Positions 29,446 to 38,581 of a stretch of 64,000 nt of DNA are shown here, one piece after another. Source of the DNA: an uncultured Lachnospiraceae bacterium (lineage in GTDB: Bacteria > Bacillota > Clostridia > Lachnospirales > Lachnospiraceae); the NCBI GenBank assembly GCA_947626435.1, contig CANQSB010000003.1:91487-155486 (forward strand). The letters run 5' to 3'. The notes beneath the pieces were generated by a model, which saw only the letters and a list, made by a program, of their open reading frames with translations, made no database searches and was not told where the DNA came from. Positions within the stretch are counted from its first letter, which is position 1. The number at the start of each line of letters is the position of its first letter. Made by a program: the position numbers and the translations under genes.

Positions 29446-30729
29446 ATGAACAATTATTCAATAGGAACAGAATGTGTGCAGGGAGGCTATACCCCCGCAA
29501 ACGGAGAGCCAAGGCAGATACCGATAGTGCAGTCTACCACATTCCGTTATTCAACCAGCGAGGACATGGGAAAATTATTTGACCTGGAGGCTTCCGGATA
29601 TTTTTACACCAGACTGCAGAACCCGACGAATGACATGGTGGCTGCCAAGATAGCGGCATTGGAGGGCGGCAGCGCGGCAATGCTCACGTCTTCGGGACAG
29701 GCGGCTAATTTCATGGCGCTTTTTAACATATGTGAGGCGGGAAGTCATATCGTGGCTTCATCATCCATATATGGAGGGACATTCAATCTGATTTCCGTTA
29801 CAATGGCGAAGATGGGAATACAGGCGACATTTATTTCACCCGACTGCACTGACGAGGAGCTTGATGCCGCGTTTAGGGAGAATACAAGGGCGGTATTCGG
29901 GGAAACAATCGCCAATCCCGCGCTCACAGTGCTTGATATAGAAAAGTTTGCTCATGCGGCACATAAGCATGGTGTGCCTATTATCGTGGACAATACCTTC
30001 CCAACGCCCGTAAACTGCAGACCGATTGAATGGGGAGCCGATATCGTAACTCATTCTACGACTAAGTATATGGACGGACATGGCGTGGCTGTAGGCGGGG
30101 CGATTGTCGATTCGGGCAAATTTGACTGGATGGCGCATGCCGATAAATTCCCGGGACTTTGCACGCCTGATGAATCCTACCATGGCATAACGTATGCGGA
30201 GAAATTCGGGAAAGAGGGTGCATTTATCACAAAAGCGACATCGCAGCTTATGCGCGATTTGGGCTGCATACAGTCGCCGCAGCATGCGTTTTACCTGAAT
30301 ATGGGCTTGGAATCCCTGCATGTGAGGATGCCTAAGCATGTGGAAAACGGTCAGGCAGTAGCTGAGTTTTTGGCGGCGCATCCCAAAGTGGAGAGCGTTA
30401 ATTATTCGGGTTTAAAAACGGATAAATATTATGAGCGCGCGCAGAAGTACCTGCCCAAGGGCGGCTGCGGCGTAGTGTCCTTTGAATTAAAGGGCGGGAA
30501 GGCCGCAGCGGAAAGCTTTATGAAGGCGTTGAAGCTGGCGGCTATCGAAACGCATGTCGCTGATGCGAGAACATGCTGTTTAAATCCCGCAACCTCTACG
30601 CACAGGCAGATGAACGAGGAGCAGCTAAAGGAGGCGGGCGTACCTGCGGGGCTCATCCGCATTTCATGTGGGCTGGAGGATAAGGAAGACTTGATTGCGG
30701 ATTTGGCGCAGGCTTTGGATTCGATTTAG
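29446..30729 (+). CDS. metY: O-acetylhomoserine aminocarboxypropyltransferase (sulfhydrylase)
   Basis: PLP enzyme of the Cys/Met metabolism family making homocysteine (or methionine) from O-acetylhomoserine and sulfide. The 427-residue protein shows TRLQNPTNDMVAAKIAALEGG-type opening (TRLQNPTNDMVAAKIA), SSGQAANFMAL, the PLP lysine in THSTTKYMDGHGVAVGG and the end segment LIRISCGLEDKEDLIADLAQAL. ATG 29446 is chosen since AAAGGAG lies at 29431-29437; an upstream in-frame codon lacks this. Monocistronic; a terminator follows at 30751. The leader contains TGCAATT..AATTGCA at about 29401-29419. Confidence 0.93.
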   Translation: MNNYSIGTECVQGGYTPANGEPRQIPIVQSTTFRYSTSEDMGKLFDLEASGYFYTRLQNPTNDMVAAKIAALEGGSAAMLTSSGQAANFMALFNICEAGSHIVASSSIYGGTFNLISVTMAKMGIQATFISPDCTDEELDAAFRENTRAVFGETIANPALTVLDIEKFAHAAHKHGVPIIVDNTFPTPVNCRPIEWGADIVTHSTTKYMDGHGVAVGGAIVDSGKFDWMAHADKFPGLCTPDESYHGITYAEKFGKEGAFITKATSQLMRDLGCIQSPQHAFYLNMGLESLHVRMPKHVENGQAVAEFLAAHPKVESVNYSGLKTDKYYERAQKYLPKGGCGVVSFELKGGKAAAESFMKALKLAAIETHVADARTCCLNPATSTHRQMNEEQLKEAGVPAGLIRISCGLEDKEDLIADLAQALDSI

Positions 30730-30750
30730 AAAATGTTTAGTTTATATGAA

Positions 30751-30786
30751 AAACCGCTGGTCTATATTAAGGGGCAGCGGTTTTTT
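30751..30786 (+). terminator. Terminator after metY
   Basis: AAACCGCTG (30751-30759) pairs with CAGCGGTTT (30775-30783) with a run of six T at 30781-30786. Confidence 0.8.
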
Positions 30787-30829
30787 GTTGCTGAAAATGT
30801 AGATAGGTAAGCATGCTTTATAAATGGTC

Positions 30830-30890
30830 GAAAATGCATATTTTTTTAAAGGTTTTAAATTGACATATTCACCAAAATGTATAATAATAT
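30830..30890 (+). promoter_or_regulatory. Promoter and putative AraC-type operator of ABC operon 1
   Basis: Motif GAAAATGCATATTTTT at 30830-30845 lies exactly 30 bases (start to start) before TTGACA at 30860-30865; the -10 region is within ATGTATAATAATATTAATAT. The promoter of the second ABC operon (57284-57344) has the same motif, the same 30-base offset and the same -10 region. Confidence 0.65.
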
Positions 30891-30952
30891 TAATATAAAT
30901 GACGAAAAAGTGTACAAAATCACTTAATCAAGTAGTCAGGAGGGGATATTTT

Positions 30953-31942
30953 ATGAGTAATTCTACATCTGCCGCCAAGACAAAGAAGGAGATGCGCCAG
31001 TATCAGCGACAGCACAACTCTTGGAAAAAGGCATTCCACCAGCATGGCTGGCTGTACGCGATGCTTATTCCGGGCGTGGTATGGATGCTGATTTTCTGTT
31101 ATCTGCCGATGGGCGGCCTTGTTATGGCTTTCGAGAATTTCAGCCCTTACGCGGGCAACGGCATCGTTGAATGTCTGGTTAAGAGCCCGAAGGTCGGATT
31201 TGACAACTTTAAGCTTCTGTTTACGGGAGCGGATTTCTTTAATCTGCTGCGGAATACGCTTGCTATTTCGTTTGCGAATCTTTTAATCGCGTTTCCGATG
31301 CCGATTATTCTGGCGCTGATTTTAAACGAGCTGCGCTGTATGTGGTTTAAGCGTTTTTCACAGACGCTCGTATACATACCGCACTTTATCTCGCTGGTAA
31401 TCGTGGCTACCTTGACATTTCAGCTGTTCAACTCTACAGACGGCGTGGTTTACAACATGATCGCGCAGGTGGTGGGCAGGGCAAACGCGCCTGACATACT
31501 TTCAAGCCCGAAGCTGTTTGTGCCGCTGATTCTGGGACAGAATATCTGGAAGGAAACAGGCTACGGCACTATCATATATCTTGCGGCGCTCACAAGCGTG
31601 GATCCGGAGCTGCTTGAGGCGGCTAAGATTGACGGCGCTAACCGCTGGAATCTGCTGTGGCACATTACTCTGCCGACAATCCGCAGCACTATCGTAATAA
31701 TGCTGATTATGAAGGTCGGAAGCCTGCTGAATACAGGATATGAGCAGATTTTCCTGATGCAGAACGCTATGAACCGCAGCGTTTCCGAAGTGTTTGATAC
31801 TTATGTGTATAACCGCGGCGTATCGCAGGGGCAGTATTCGCTTGCCACTACCGCAGGCCTCTTTAAGTCTATCGTGAGCCTGATTATGGTGCTGGGAGCA
31901 AATAAGATTTCAAAGATGCTCGGCGAGACCGGATTATATTAA
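30953..31942 (+). CDS. ABC sugar permease, LplB-like (CUT1)
   Basis: A 329-residue inner-membrane permease with six predicted hydrophobic segments and the EAA loop AAKIDGANRWNLLWHITLPTI, seen here as AAKIDGANRWNLLWHITLP. The sequence YLPMGGLVMAFENFSPY near the first segment is typical of LplB relatives, which import polysaccharide-derived oligosaccharides. The start at 30953 follows AGGAGGGG. Forms a transporter with the next permease and the lipoprotein at 32952. No ATPase gene is present; CUT1 systems often share an MsmK-type ATPase encoded elsewhere. Confidence 0.93.
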   Translation: MSNSTSAAKTKKEMRQYQRQHNSWKKAFHQHGWLYAMLIPGVVWMLIFCYLPMGGLVMAFENFSPYAGNGIVECLVKSPKVGFDNFKLLFTGADFFNLLRNTLAISFANLLIAFPMPIILALILNELRCMWFKRFSQTLVYIPHFISLVIVATLTFQLFNSTDGVVYNMIAQVVGRANAPDILSSPKLFVPLILGQNIWKETGYGTIIYLAALTSVDPELLEAAKIDGANRWNLLWHITLPTIRSTIVIMLIMKVGSLLNTGYEQIFLMQNAMNRSVSEVFDTYVYNRGVSQGQYSLATTAGLFKSIVSLIMVLGANKISKMLGETGLY

Positions 31943-31958
31943 GCGGGGGGTGCAGAAA

Positions 31959-32876
31959 ATGACTAAAATCAAAGATAATAAAGCTCATGGCAGCAAAATA
32001 AAGCGCAGCCCCGGCGATCAGGCTGTCCAGATTATACTTTACATAATAGTAGCCGCCTGCGCGCTTGTCTGCGTGCTGCCTTTCCTGTATGTGTTCGGGG
32101 CGTCATTCGCTACCGAGCGCGAGATTATAGAGCGTCCGTTCTTTATTATACCGCATGACTTTTCGCTCAATGCCTATGTATATATTATACGTGACGGCGC
32201 TGTATTCAGGGGTTTGAAGAACTCACTGATAGTGACTGTAGTAGGTACACTCATCAATATGTTTGTGTCATGCACTATGGCGTATCCGCTGTCCCGCCCT
32301 TATTTAAAGGGACGCAACTTCTTTATGAATATGGTTATCATAATCATGCTTTTCAGCGGCGGTATGGTGCCCAGCTACCTTTTGATATCGCAGGTGCTTC
32401 ACCTGAGAAATACTTTCTGGGCTTTGTGGCTTCCGGGAGCGATGAGCGCTTTCAATATGATTATCATTAAGAATTATTTCCAGGGTCTGCCTATGGAACT
32501 GGAGGAGGCTGCGGTCATCGATGGTTCAAATGACTTAAAGACGTTTGTGCGCATTATCCTGCCGCTTTCAGGACCTGTGCTTGCGTCAGTGTCTTTGTTC
32601 TACGCAGTCGGGCATTGGAACTCATACTTCAGCGCGATGATGTACATAAGCGATTCAAAGCTTGAGGTAGTGCAGATTGTGCTTCGCCGTATTATTTTCC
32701 TGACAGGAAGCTTTGCGGAGGACGCGGGCTTTGACTGGGGCGCGGCAGGCAGCCCGCCTACAAAGGCAGTGCGCATGGCTACTACGGTAGTTGCTACGGT
32801 ACCTATTCTGATTGTTTACCCGTTTATACAGAAGTTCTTTACGGCGGGCGTAATGGTTGGTTCTGTCAAGGGTTAA
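31959..32876 (+). CDS. ABC sugar permease, YtcP/CarB-like (CUT1)
   Basis: Second permease, about 305 residues, with the EAA loop EEAAVIDGSNDLKTFVRIILP and hydrophobic segments from residue ~20 onward. ATG 31959 follows GGGGGG with a spacing of 8, 17 bases behind the previous stop codon. Relatives of YtcP are found next to LplB in loci for complex plant and host glycans. Partner of the LplB-like permease upstream. Confidence 0.93.
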   Translation: MTKIKDNKAHGSKIKRSPGDQAVQIILYIIVAACALVCVLPFLYVFGASFATEREIIERPFFIIPHDFSLNAYVYIIRDGAVFRGLKNSLIVTVVGTLINMFVSCTMAYPLSRPYLKGRNFFMNMVIIIMLFSGGMVPSYLLISQVLHLRNTFWALWLPGAMSAFNMIIIKNYFQGLPMELEEAAVIDGSNDLKTFVRIILPLSGPVLASVSLFYAVGHWNSYFSAMMYISDSKLEVVQIVLRRIIFLTGSFAEDAGFDWGAAGSPPTKAVRMATTVVATVPILIVYPFIQKFFTAGVMVGSVKG

Positions 32877-32951
32877 TTGGCAGCATATAAAAACGTACCG
32901 ATCAGCCGTATGGCTGTGAAGTAATATATTTTTTAACAGGAGGATGTAAAA

Positions 32952-34592
32952 ATGAAAAAGCGTGTATTAGCATTAGTAATGTCAGCGGCAATGGTTGCTT
33001 CTGTGCTTACAGCGTGTGGCGGCGGTTCAAGCAGCACACCTGCGGCGGATTCAAACTCAAGCTCGTCTGACGCAAATGCTTCAAGCACAGGCGAAGCCAC
33101 AGAAACAAACACTACTGAGGCTTCCAATGAAACAGCAGATGCGGGTAACGGTGAAAAGGCAGTTATCAGCATGATGGTTCCGTCTTACTTTGGCAGTGAG
33201 ATGGATTCGAGCAGGGCAAACGTAGACCAGATTATACAGGCATATGAGGATTACACAGGCGTGTCTGTAAACTGGACCTTTTCAGCAAGCGATGCGTATG
33301 GCGATACCTTTAACCTCGCATTGATGGACCGCGAGAACATTCCGATGGTTATGGCGGCTACGGGTTCTATTTCAGGTACTGTAATTCAGGCTGCACAGCA
33401 GGGCGCATTCTGGGATTTGAAGCCGTTTTTGGACAGCGGTGATTATCCTTACCTTGCACAGGCTCCCCAGAATGTATATGATATGCTGACGGTAAACGGG
33501 CAGATTGTAGGTATTCCCAAGCTTCGTAACACAGGCCGTTATGGTTTGAGCTACCGCAAGGACTGGGCTGAGGCTGTAGGCGTTACCTCTGTTCCCAAGA
33601 CGGTTGACGAGGTTTATGATTTGCTTTACAAGTTTACCTACGAAGATCCTGATGGAAACGGCAAGGACGATACATACGGCATGGAGTCTGTAGGTGAGTA
33701 CACAGGCTGGATGGATATTATCCAGACTTGGTTTGGCTGCGGCTACGGCTGGGTTGAGAAGGACGGAGATTTAGTTCCTGTACATGAGACAGACGAGTAC
33801 AAGGAAGCGCTTGACTGGATGAAGAAGCTTTATGATGACGGCTTAATCCGCAAGGATTTTGTTACGGTTCAGACAAGCGACTGGGGCCAGGCAGTTCAGA
33901 GAGGCGAGGCAGGGAGCATTGTTGACTGTCTTGACAGCGCGGGACGTCGTGCATGGCTGTACTTTATCAACAACAATGTTGCAAGCGTTACAAATCCTGA
34001 CGAGATAGCAAGCATGGAGCTTGTAGGTCCTGTCAATGACCACACAGCAGCCGTACAGGTTTACAACGGTTACTTCTTAATCACAAAGGACGGCGCTAAG
34101 ACAGAGGACGATGTAAAGAACTGCTTAAAGTTCCTCGATCAGATGAACTCTGTAGAGATGAGGGCTCTTGCTGACTACGGTATTGAAGGTCTTACTTATG
34201 AAATAGGTGAAGACGGCGGCGCGGTTATGCATGAGGATCTCGAGCAGGCTAACTATCCTCACCAGGGCTTAAATCAGGCTGTTGCATATATTCCTTACAT
34301 CTTGGACGGAACAGTAGGCGCGGCAAAGACAGAGCCGTATATAGCTTGCGATGAGGCAATGGAGAGATCGGCTGCGAAGGCTGTATTCAATCCCGCTGAG
34401 CAATATCTGACAACATCTGAGGCTAATGCCAACTATGGCACAATTTTAGCTCAGACTATCAGCGACGCGCGTACACAGTACATCACAGGCGCGATTGACT
34501 GGGACGGCTTCCAGGCGGCAGTTTCTACTTGGGAGAGCCAGGGCGGTGCACAGATGAAGCAGGAAGTTAACGATGCTTATCATGCACAATAG
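32952..34592 (+). CDS. Extracellular solute-binding lipoprotein of ABC operon 1
   Basis: The 546-residue protein has a lipoprotein signal ending in LTAC (lipid cysteine at 22) and a Ser/Asn/Thr-rich linker, then an extracellular solute-binding fold (VGIPKLRNTGRYGLSYRKDWAEAVG, DPDGNGKDDTYGM). It should capture the oligosaccharide outside the cell and deliver it to the two permeases. CAGGAGG precedes the ATG. The position directly before an RG lyase suggests rhamnogalacturonan oligomers as substrate (inference). A terminator follows, but the lyase gene is close. Confidence 0.93.
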   Translation: MKKRVLALVMSAAMVASVLTACGGGSSSTPAADSNSSSSDANASSTGEATETNTTEASNETADAGNGEKAVISMMVPSYFGSEMDSSRANVDQIIQAYEDYTGVSVNWTFSASDAYGDTFNLALMDRENIPMVMAATGSISGTVIQAAQQGAFWDLKPFLDSGDYPYLAQAPQNVYDMLTVNGQIVGIPKLRNTGRYGLSYRKDWAEAVGVTSVPKTVDEVYDLLYKFTYEDPDGNGKDDTYGMESVGEYTGWMDIIQTWFGCGYGWVEKDGDLVPVHETDEYKEALDWMKKLYDDGLIRKDFVTVQTSDWGQAVQRGEAGSIVDCLDSAGRRAWLYFINNNVASVTNPDEIASMELVGPVNDHTAAVQVYNGYFLITKDGAKTEDDVKNCLKFLDQMNSVEMRALADYGIEGLTYEIGEDGGAVMHEDLEQANYPHQGLNQAVAYIPYILDGTVGAAKTEPYIACDEAMERSAAKAVFNPAEQYLTTSEANANYGTILAQTISDARTQYITGAIDWDGFQAAVSTWESQGGAQMKQEVNDAYHAQ

Positions 34593-34618
34593 TCAAAGTT
34601 AATTTAGAATGATAAGAG

Positions 34619-34666
34619 GGCTGCTGCAATATGTAATTCATATATTCATCTTGCGGCAGCCTTTTT
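34619..34666 (+). terminator. Terminator after the binding-protein gene
   Basis: GGCTGCTGCAA (34619-34629) pairs with TTGCGGCAGCC (34651-34661), followed by TTTTT. It may give partial termination, keeping the binding protein in excess over the lyase. Confidence 0.75.
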
Positions 34667-34706
34667 GATTAAATATGATTTGATTATTAGTGGGAGGTAA
34701 ATCAAT

Positions 34707-37700
34707 ATGGAGGAGAATATACAGGTTTCCCTTACAGAGCTGTCTGCTGACGGCGTTACGCTTAAATGGAATGAGGTTTCGGGTGCGCACGGTTATCGCG
34801 CGCTGTGGACGGACAGGGACACTCCTGCCCATATTTTCAAGGAGCTTCCGCCAGTGAAGCAGACAACGTACAGGTTCAGGCGTTCTATGGATATCCCATA
34901 TTATTTGAAGGTGCAGGCACTTTCGGACAGTGGAGAGGTGCTTGCTGAGAGCGCGCAGATTATGACGCCTGTAAGGCATATCCCGAGACCGCAGCTGGAA
35001 AAGCTCGGGCGCGGTCTGATAGCGGTATGCACGTCAGACGGAGTATGCCTGAGCTGGCGCCTTTTGCGTGACGAGGTAAACGGTTATACGCAGACAGGGC
35101 TTGCAGGGGCGGACTTCGTTGTGTACAAAAACAAAAAGGCTATTGCAGTAGTGACGGATCGCACCAGCTATCTGGACAAAGACGGGACAGAAGACGACTT
35201 TTATGCCGTTGCGGCGCTGTATGCGGGAAAAGAGCAGCCGCCTTGCAAGGAAGTGAAACCATGGAAGCACAACTATATTGATTTGCCGCTCACAAAACCA
35301 GAGGACGGCGTGACGCCTGCGGGAGAAAAATTTACATACCGCGCCAATGACATGAGCGTAGGCGATGTTGACGGCGATGGCGAATATGAATTTATTGTCA
35401 AGTGGGATCCTGACAATTCCAAGGACGTAAGCCAGCGCGGATATACGGGGCGCTGTATTATAGACTGTTATAAGCTTGACGGCACGCTTATGTGGCGGCT
35501 TGACATGGGACCGAATATCAGGGCGGGCGCTCATTATACGCAGTTTATGGTGTATGATTTCAACGGCGACGGCAGGGCTGAGATGGCTTTGAAGACGGCG
35601 CCTGGGACAAAAATGACGCGCTATGCGGCTGACGGGACTGTTTTGAGCGAGAAATATATTACCATGCTCAAAGAGGATTTGGACGCAGGGTATTCCAATG
35701 ATGACAATTATGTGTGCAGCACAGAGGATTACCGCAGGCACTTGATTGAGATGTTTGCGGGCTGGCAGCAGCATGACGAGGTAAAAGCAGGACACTGGCC
35801 GCAGACCTTGGAGGAATGCTTCGGCATACCTGTGCGTTATTCATACCCGCTTAGCACGCAGGACGCGGAGAGCTTAGTTGATTACTTTATTTCAGAATGG
35901 GCGCCCAAGCGTGACGCGCGCAACCGTCTTGATGAGTTTGAAGGCTTTATATATGAGGGACCTGAGTATCTTACTATGTTTGACGGTCTAGGGCAGGAGC
36001 TTGATACGATACGCTATGTGCCTGGCAGGACTGATGACGGTCTTTTGTGGGGAGATTACGCTTGGCGCAGGATTGAGCCGTGCAATAGGGTTGACAGGTT
36101 TTTGGCGGGCGTGGCTTATCTTGACGGCGAGCGCCCATATATGGTTTTCTGCAGGGGATATTATACAAGGGCGTGCGTGGTGGCGTACTCCTTTTTTGAG
36201 AACCGATTTAAGGAGGAATGGCGCTCGGATTCGGGCTTTGTGAGAATGGATAATCCGTTTAATCCGCAGAGCCATGAAACTATGGGCACTGATCCTGTTT
36301 TTGGCGATTTGGCGGGACAGGGAAACCACAGCCTTTCTGCGGCGGATATTGACGGAGACGGCTGCATGGAGATAATCTACGGCGCGGCGGCGATAGACCA
36401 TGACGGCAGCCTTTTGTATTCCGCACGCGATAAGATGCCTGACGGCAGGATTGTAAAGCTTGGGCATGGAGATGCTATGCATGTCGCGGATATCGATCCT
36501 GACCGCCCTGGAAAAGAGATATTCAATGTCTTTGAGGAGGGAAGCTCAGTGCCTTATGGGTATGCCCTGCGTGACGCGGAGACGGGCAAGGCATACTTTG
36601 GCGAATATTATGAGGGTGATTTGGGGCGCTGCATGGTGGGCGATATTGTCGACGGCGTGCGCGGCCTGCAGGTATGGGTGAATGACGTGATGGACTGCAA
36701 GGGCAACAAGCTTGATGTCCCTGCGCCGTCCACCAATATGAGGATTTACTGGTCGGGTGATTTGACTACGCAGCTTACCGATGGAGCCGATTATCTGGGC
36801 AATGCGGAGAAGAATAACCAGATTGGCAGGGTGTGCGATTTGCGGCGCGGCGTTATGCTTGAGCCAGAGGGCACTATGACGAACAATGGGACAAAGGGCA
36901 ATCCTTGTCTTGTCGCGGATATTTTTGGCGATTACAGGGAGCAGCTTCTGCTGAGGCTTGAAGACAGCAGCGCCGTGCGCATTTACACGAGCACTGACGA
37001 GGCGCCGCACAAGCTGTTTACGCTGATGCATGATACTCAGTACCGCTGCGGTGTGGCGTGGCAGAACAACTGTTACAATCAGCCTGTGTATCCTTCGTTT
37101 TATTATGCGAGTGATATGGATTTCAAGAATGTACTGCCTGCCCAGAGTGCAAAACCTGTGCTTTATCTTGCGGGCGATTCGATTATGCAGAGCTATGATG
37201 ACGATGACGACGGGCTTTTTGGCTGGGGGCAGATGCTGGCTGCGGAGGCTGTCGGCGGAAAGCTTTGCGTGGAGGAGCACCGCGGGGATTGTCCGTTTGG
37301 GCAGGAGAAGCGGTATGTGCTGCCTGAGTTGATTGTGGACAACTGTGCTATGGGAGGAAGGAGTCTGCGCACCTTTGCGGATGAGGGCAGGCTGGAGGAT
37401 ATTTTAGGGCATATGCGGCTGGGAGATTTTGTTATGATTCAGTTTGCGCATAATGACTGTAATGCTGATTGTCCTGAGAGGTTTGAGACTGTTGAGGAGT
37501 ATGAGAGTGAGCTAAAAAGGTATGTTTCGCTGGTTCGCGGCAGGGGGGCGGAGCCGATTTTGGTGACGGCTGTGCCTTTGCTTGATGGGGTGTGCGCGCT
37601 GGAGAGGTTTGATGAGTATGTTTTGGCTATGAAGGATGCTGCGGATAGTGAAGGGGTTGCGTGCCTTGATTTGAATGGTGTTATGAAAAGCTCGATTAGC

Positions 37701-37850
37701 TGTCTGGGCGATGGTCAAAGCAGGAAGTTTTATCAGGCTGACGGGGTGCATTTGACTAAGGAAGGAGCGGAGCAGGCGGCGAGGATTGTTGTGCGGCTGC
37801 TGAAGGACAATGATGATAAGAGGTTAGAGTTATTGCGGAAAGTGTTTTAA
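34707..37850 (+). CDS. Rhamnogalacturonan lyase (PL11) fused to an SGNH acetylesterase
   Basis: A 1047-residue, apparently bifunctional enzyme. Residues 1-90 resemble a fibronectin-III-like module (VSLTELSADGVTLKWNEVSG). Residues ~95-815 match PL11 rhamnogalacturonan lyases (LEKLGRGLIAVCTSDGVCLSWRLL-type start, DVDGDGEYEFIVKWDPDNSKD, GSSVPYGYALRDAETG). Residues ~820-1045 are an SGNH/CE12-like hydrolase: LAGDSIMQSY with catalytic Ser near 825, IQFAHNDCNAD, and the Asp/His pair in ADGVHLT. Lyase action cuts RG-I between rhamnose and galacturonate; the esterase would remove acetyl groups. No signal peptide, so it acts on imported oligomers. Follows ABC operon 1 directly. Confidence 0.92.
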   Translation: MEENIQVSLTELSADGVTLKWNEVSGAHGYRALWTDRDTPAHIFKELPPVKQTTYRFRRSMDIPYYLKVQALSDSGEVLAESAQIMTPVRHIPRPQLEKLGRGLIAVCTSDGVCLSWRLLRDEVNGYTQTGLAGADFVVYKNKKAIAVVTDRTSYLDKDGTEDDFYAVAALYAGKEQPPCKEVKPWKHNYIDLPLTKPEDGVTPAGEKFTYRANDMSVGDVDGDGEYEFIVKWDPDNSKDVSQRGYTGRCIIDCYKLDGTLMWRLDMGPNIRAGAHYTQFMVYDFNGDGRAEMALKTAPGTKMTRYAADGTVLSEKYITMLKEDLDAGYSNDDNYVCSTEDYRRHLIEMFAGWQQHDEVKAGHWPQTLEECFGIPVRYSYPLSTQDAESLVDYFISEWAPKRDARNRLDEFEGFIYEGPEYLTMFDGLGQELDTIRYVPGRTDDGLLWGDYAWRRIEPCNRVDRFLAGVAYLDGERPYMVFCRGYYTRACVVAYSFFENRFKEEWRSDSGFVRMDNPFNPQSHETMGTDPVFGDLAGQGNHSLSAADIDGDGCMEIIYGAAAIDHDGSLLYSARDKMPDGRIVKLGHGDAMHVADIDPDRPGKEIFNVFEEGSSVPYGYALRDAETGKAYFGEYYEGDLGRCMVGDIVDGVRGLQVWVNDVMDCKGNKLDVPAPSTNMRIYWSGDLTTQLTDGADYLGNAEKNNQIGRVCDLRRGVMLEPEGTMTNNGTKGNPCLVADIFGDYREQLLLRLEDSSAVRIYTSTDEAPHKLFTLMHDTQYRCGVAWQNNCYNQPVYPSFYYASDMDFKNVLPAQSAKPVLYLAGDSIMQSYDDDDDGLFGWGQMLAAEAVGGKLCVEEHRGDCPFGQEKRYVLPELIVDNCAMGGRSLRTFADEGRLEDILGHMRLGDFVMIQFAHNDCNADCPERFETVEEYESELKRYVSLVRGRGAEPILVTAVPLLDGVCALERFDEYVLAMKDAADSEGVACLDLNGVMKSSISCLGDGQSRKFYQADGVHLTKEGAEQAARIVVRLLKDNDDKRLELLRKVF

Positions 37851-37938
37851 ATATTTTATTTAATGTTTGGAGCGAGGTATCCGAGTAGTGATATACTAAG
37901 CGAACGGTTGTAAGAGCGTTGGCTAGTGGCGTGCGGTC

Positions 37939-38195
37939 GCCCGAGCAGGGGCATATACCCCATGCGGACATCAAGGAGTTGTGTGCGTAAGCACAACTCC
38001 GAAAACGGAATATAGATTTTCTTAGGCGTTGTCTTTTAACGCCTTAGAAAATCTTTCCGTTTTGATTGCGCTCAGTGGGAAACGTAGCGGTACTAAGCTC
38101 AATTGCGCTGCAAAAGGAGTTACGATTTTGCAGCTGATTTCGTTAAGTACCGACGTTTCCCAAGGTCCTTATGGGGTATATGCCCCTGCTCGGGC
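37939..38195. repeat. Palindromic repeat family B, copy 1 (long form)
   Basis: A 257-bp unit with perfect 25-bp outer arms (37939-37963 and 38171-38195). The core holds the stem GGGAAACGT..ACGTTTCCC and a hairpin GCTGCAAAA..TTTTGCAGC. Compared with copies 2 and 3 it carries about 90 extra bases (about 37972-38067) with two further hairpins: GGAGTTGTG..CACAACTCC and a long one around GGCGTT..AACGCC. Flanking DNA at 37851-37938 and 38196-38327 shows no gene; GTTGGCGAAACTT occurs twice there. Confidence 0.9.
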
Positions 38196-38327
38196 TAGGC
38201 TGTTGGCGAAACTTCAATGTGGTGTTGTTTTAACGGTGGGTTGTTGGCGAAACTTAAATAGAGTGCGGGATTGGTTTTGTTGGGGATATTTAGGTGGTAG
38301 GTATAAATAGGGCATAATATGTTGAGG

Positions 38328-38355
38328 TTGAAATGTATGCATAATGCGGTATAAT
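38328..38355 (+). promoter_or_regulatory. Promoter of the Fic toxin-antitoxin pair
   Basis: TTGAAA (38328-38333), 16-bp spacer, TATAAT (38350-38355), ahead of the antitoxin gene. Confidence 0.6.
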
Positions 38356-38376
38356 TGATAATGTAAAGAGGATAGG

Positions 38377-38580
38377 GTGATAAAGCGTACAGAAAGGAAT
38401 ATTAATGATATGGATAATTGTAAGGCGTGGGATTATGCGATTGGTATAGTGCAAGTGGATGGTATTAAGCCATCCGATGAATTTTTAGAGCTTGTTGAAA
38501 AAGAAAAAAATGGTGAGATTACTGGAGAGGATATTAGAGAAGTGCTTTATCGGAAATACAAAGTAAAAGAGGCAAAGTAA
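38377..38580 (+). CDS. VbhA-like antitoxin of Fic toxin
   Basis: A small protein of 67 residues (GTG start at 38377) or 56 (ATG at 38410, with AGAAAGGA at a better spacing). The pattern AIGIVQVDGIKPSDEF..EKEKNGEITGEDIREVLYRKY fits VbhA antitoxins, which insert a helix into the Fic active site. The inhibitory motif [S/T]xxxE[G/N] is not intact: the aligned stretch IVQVDG has Ile in place of Ser/Thr and Asp in place of the Glu that blocks ATP binding. It precedes the Fic gene by 1 base. Confidence 0.75.
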   Translation: MIKRTERNINDMDNCKAWDYAIGIVQVDGIKPSDEFLELVEKEKNGEITGEDIREVLYRKYKVKEAK

Positions 38581-38581
38581 A

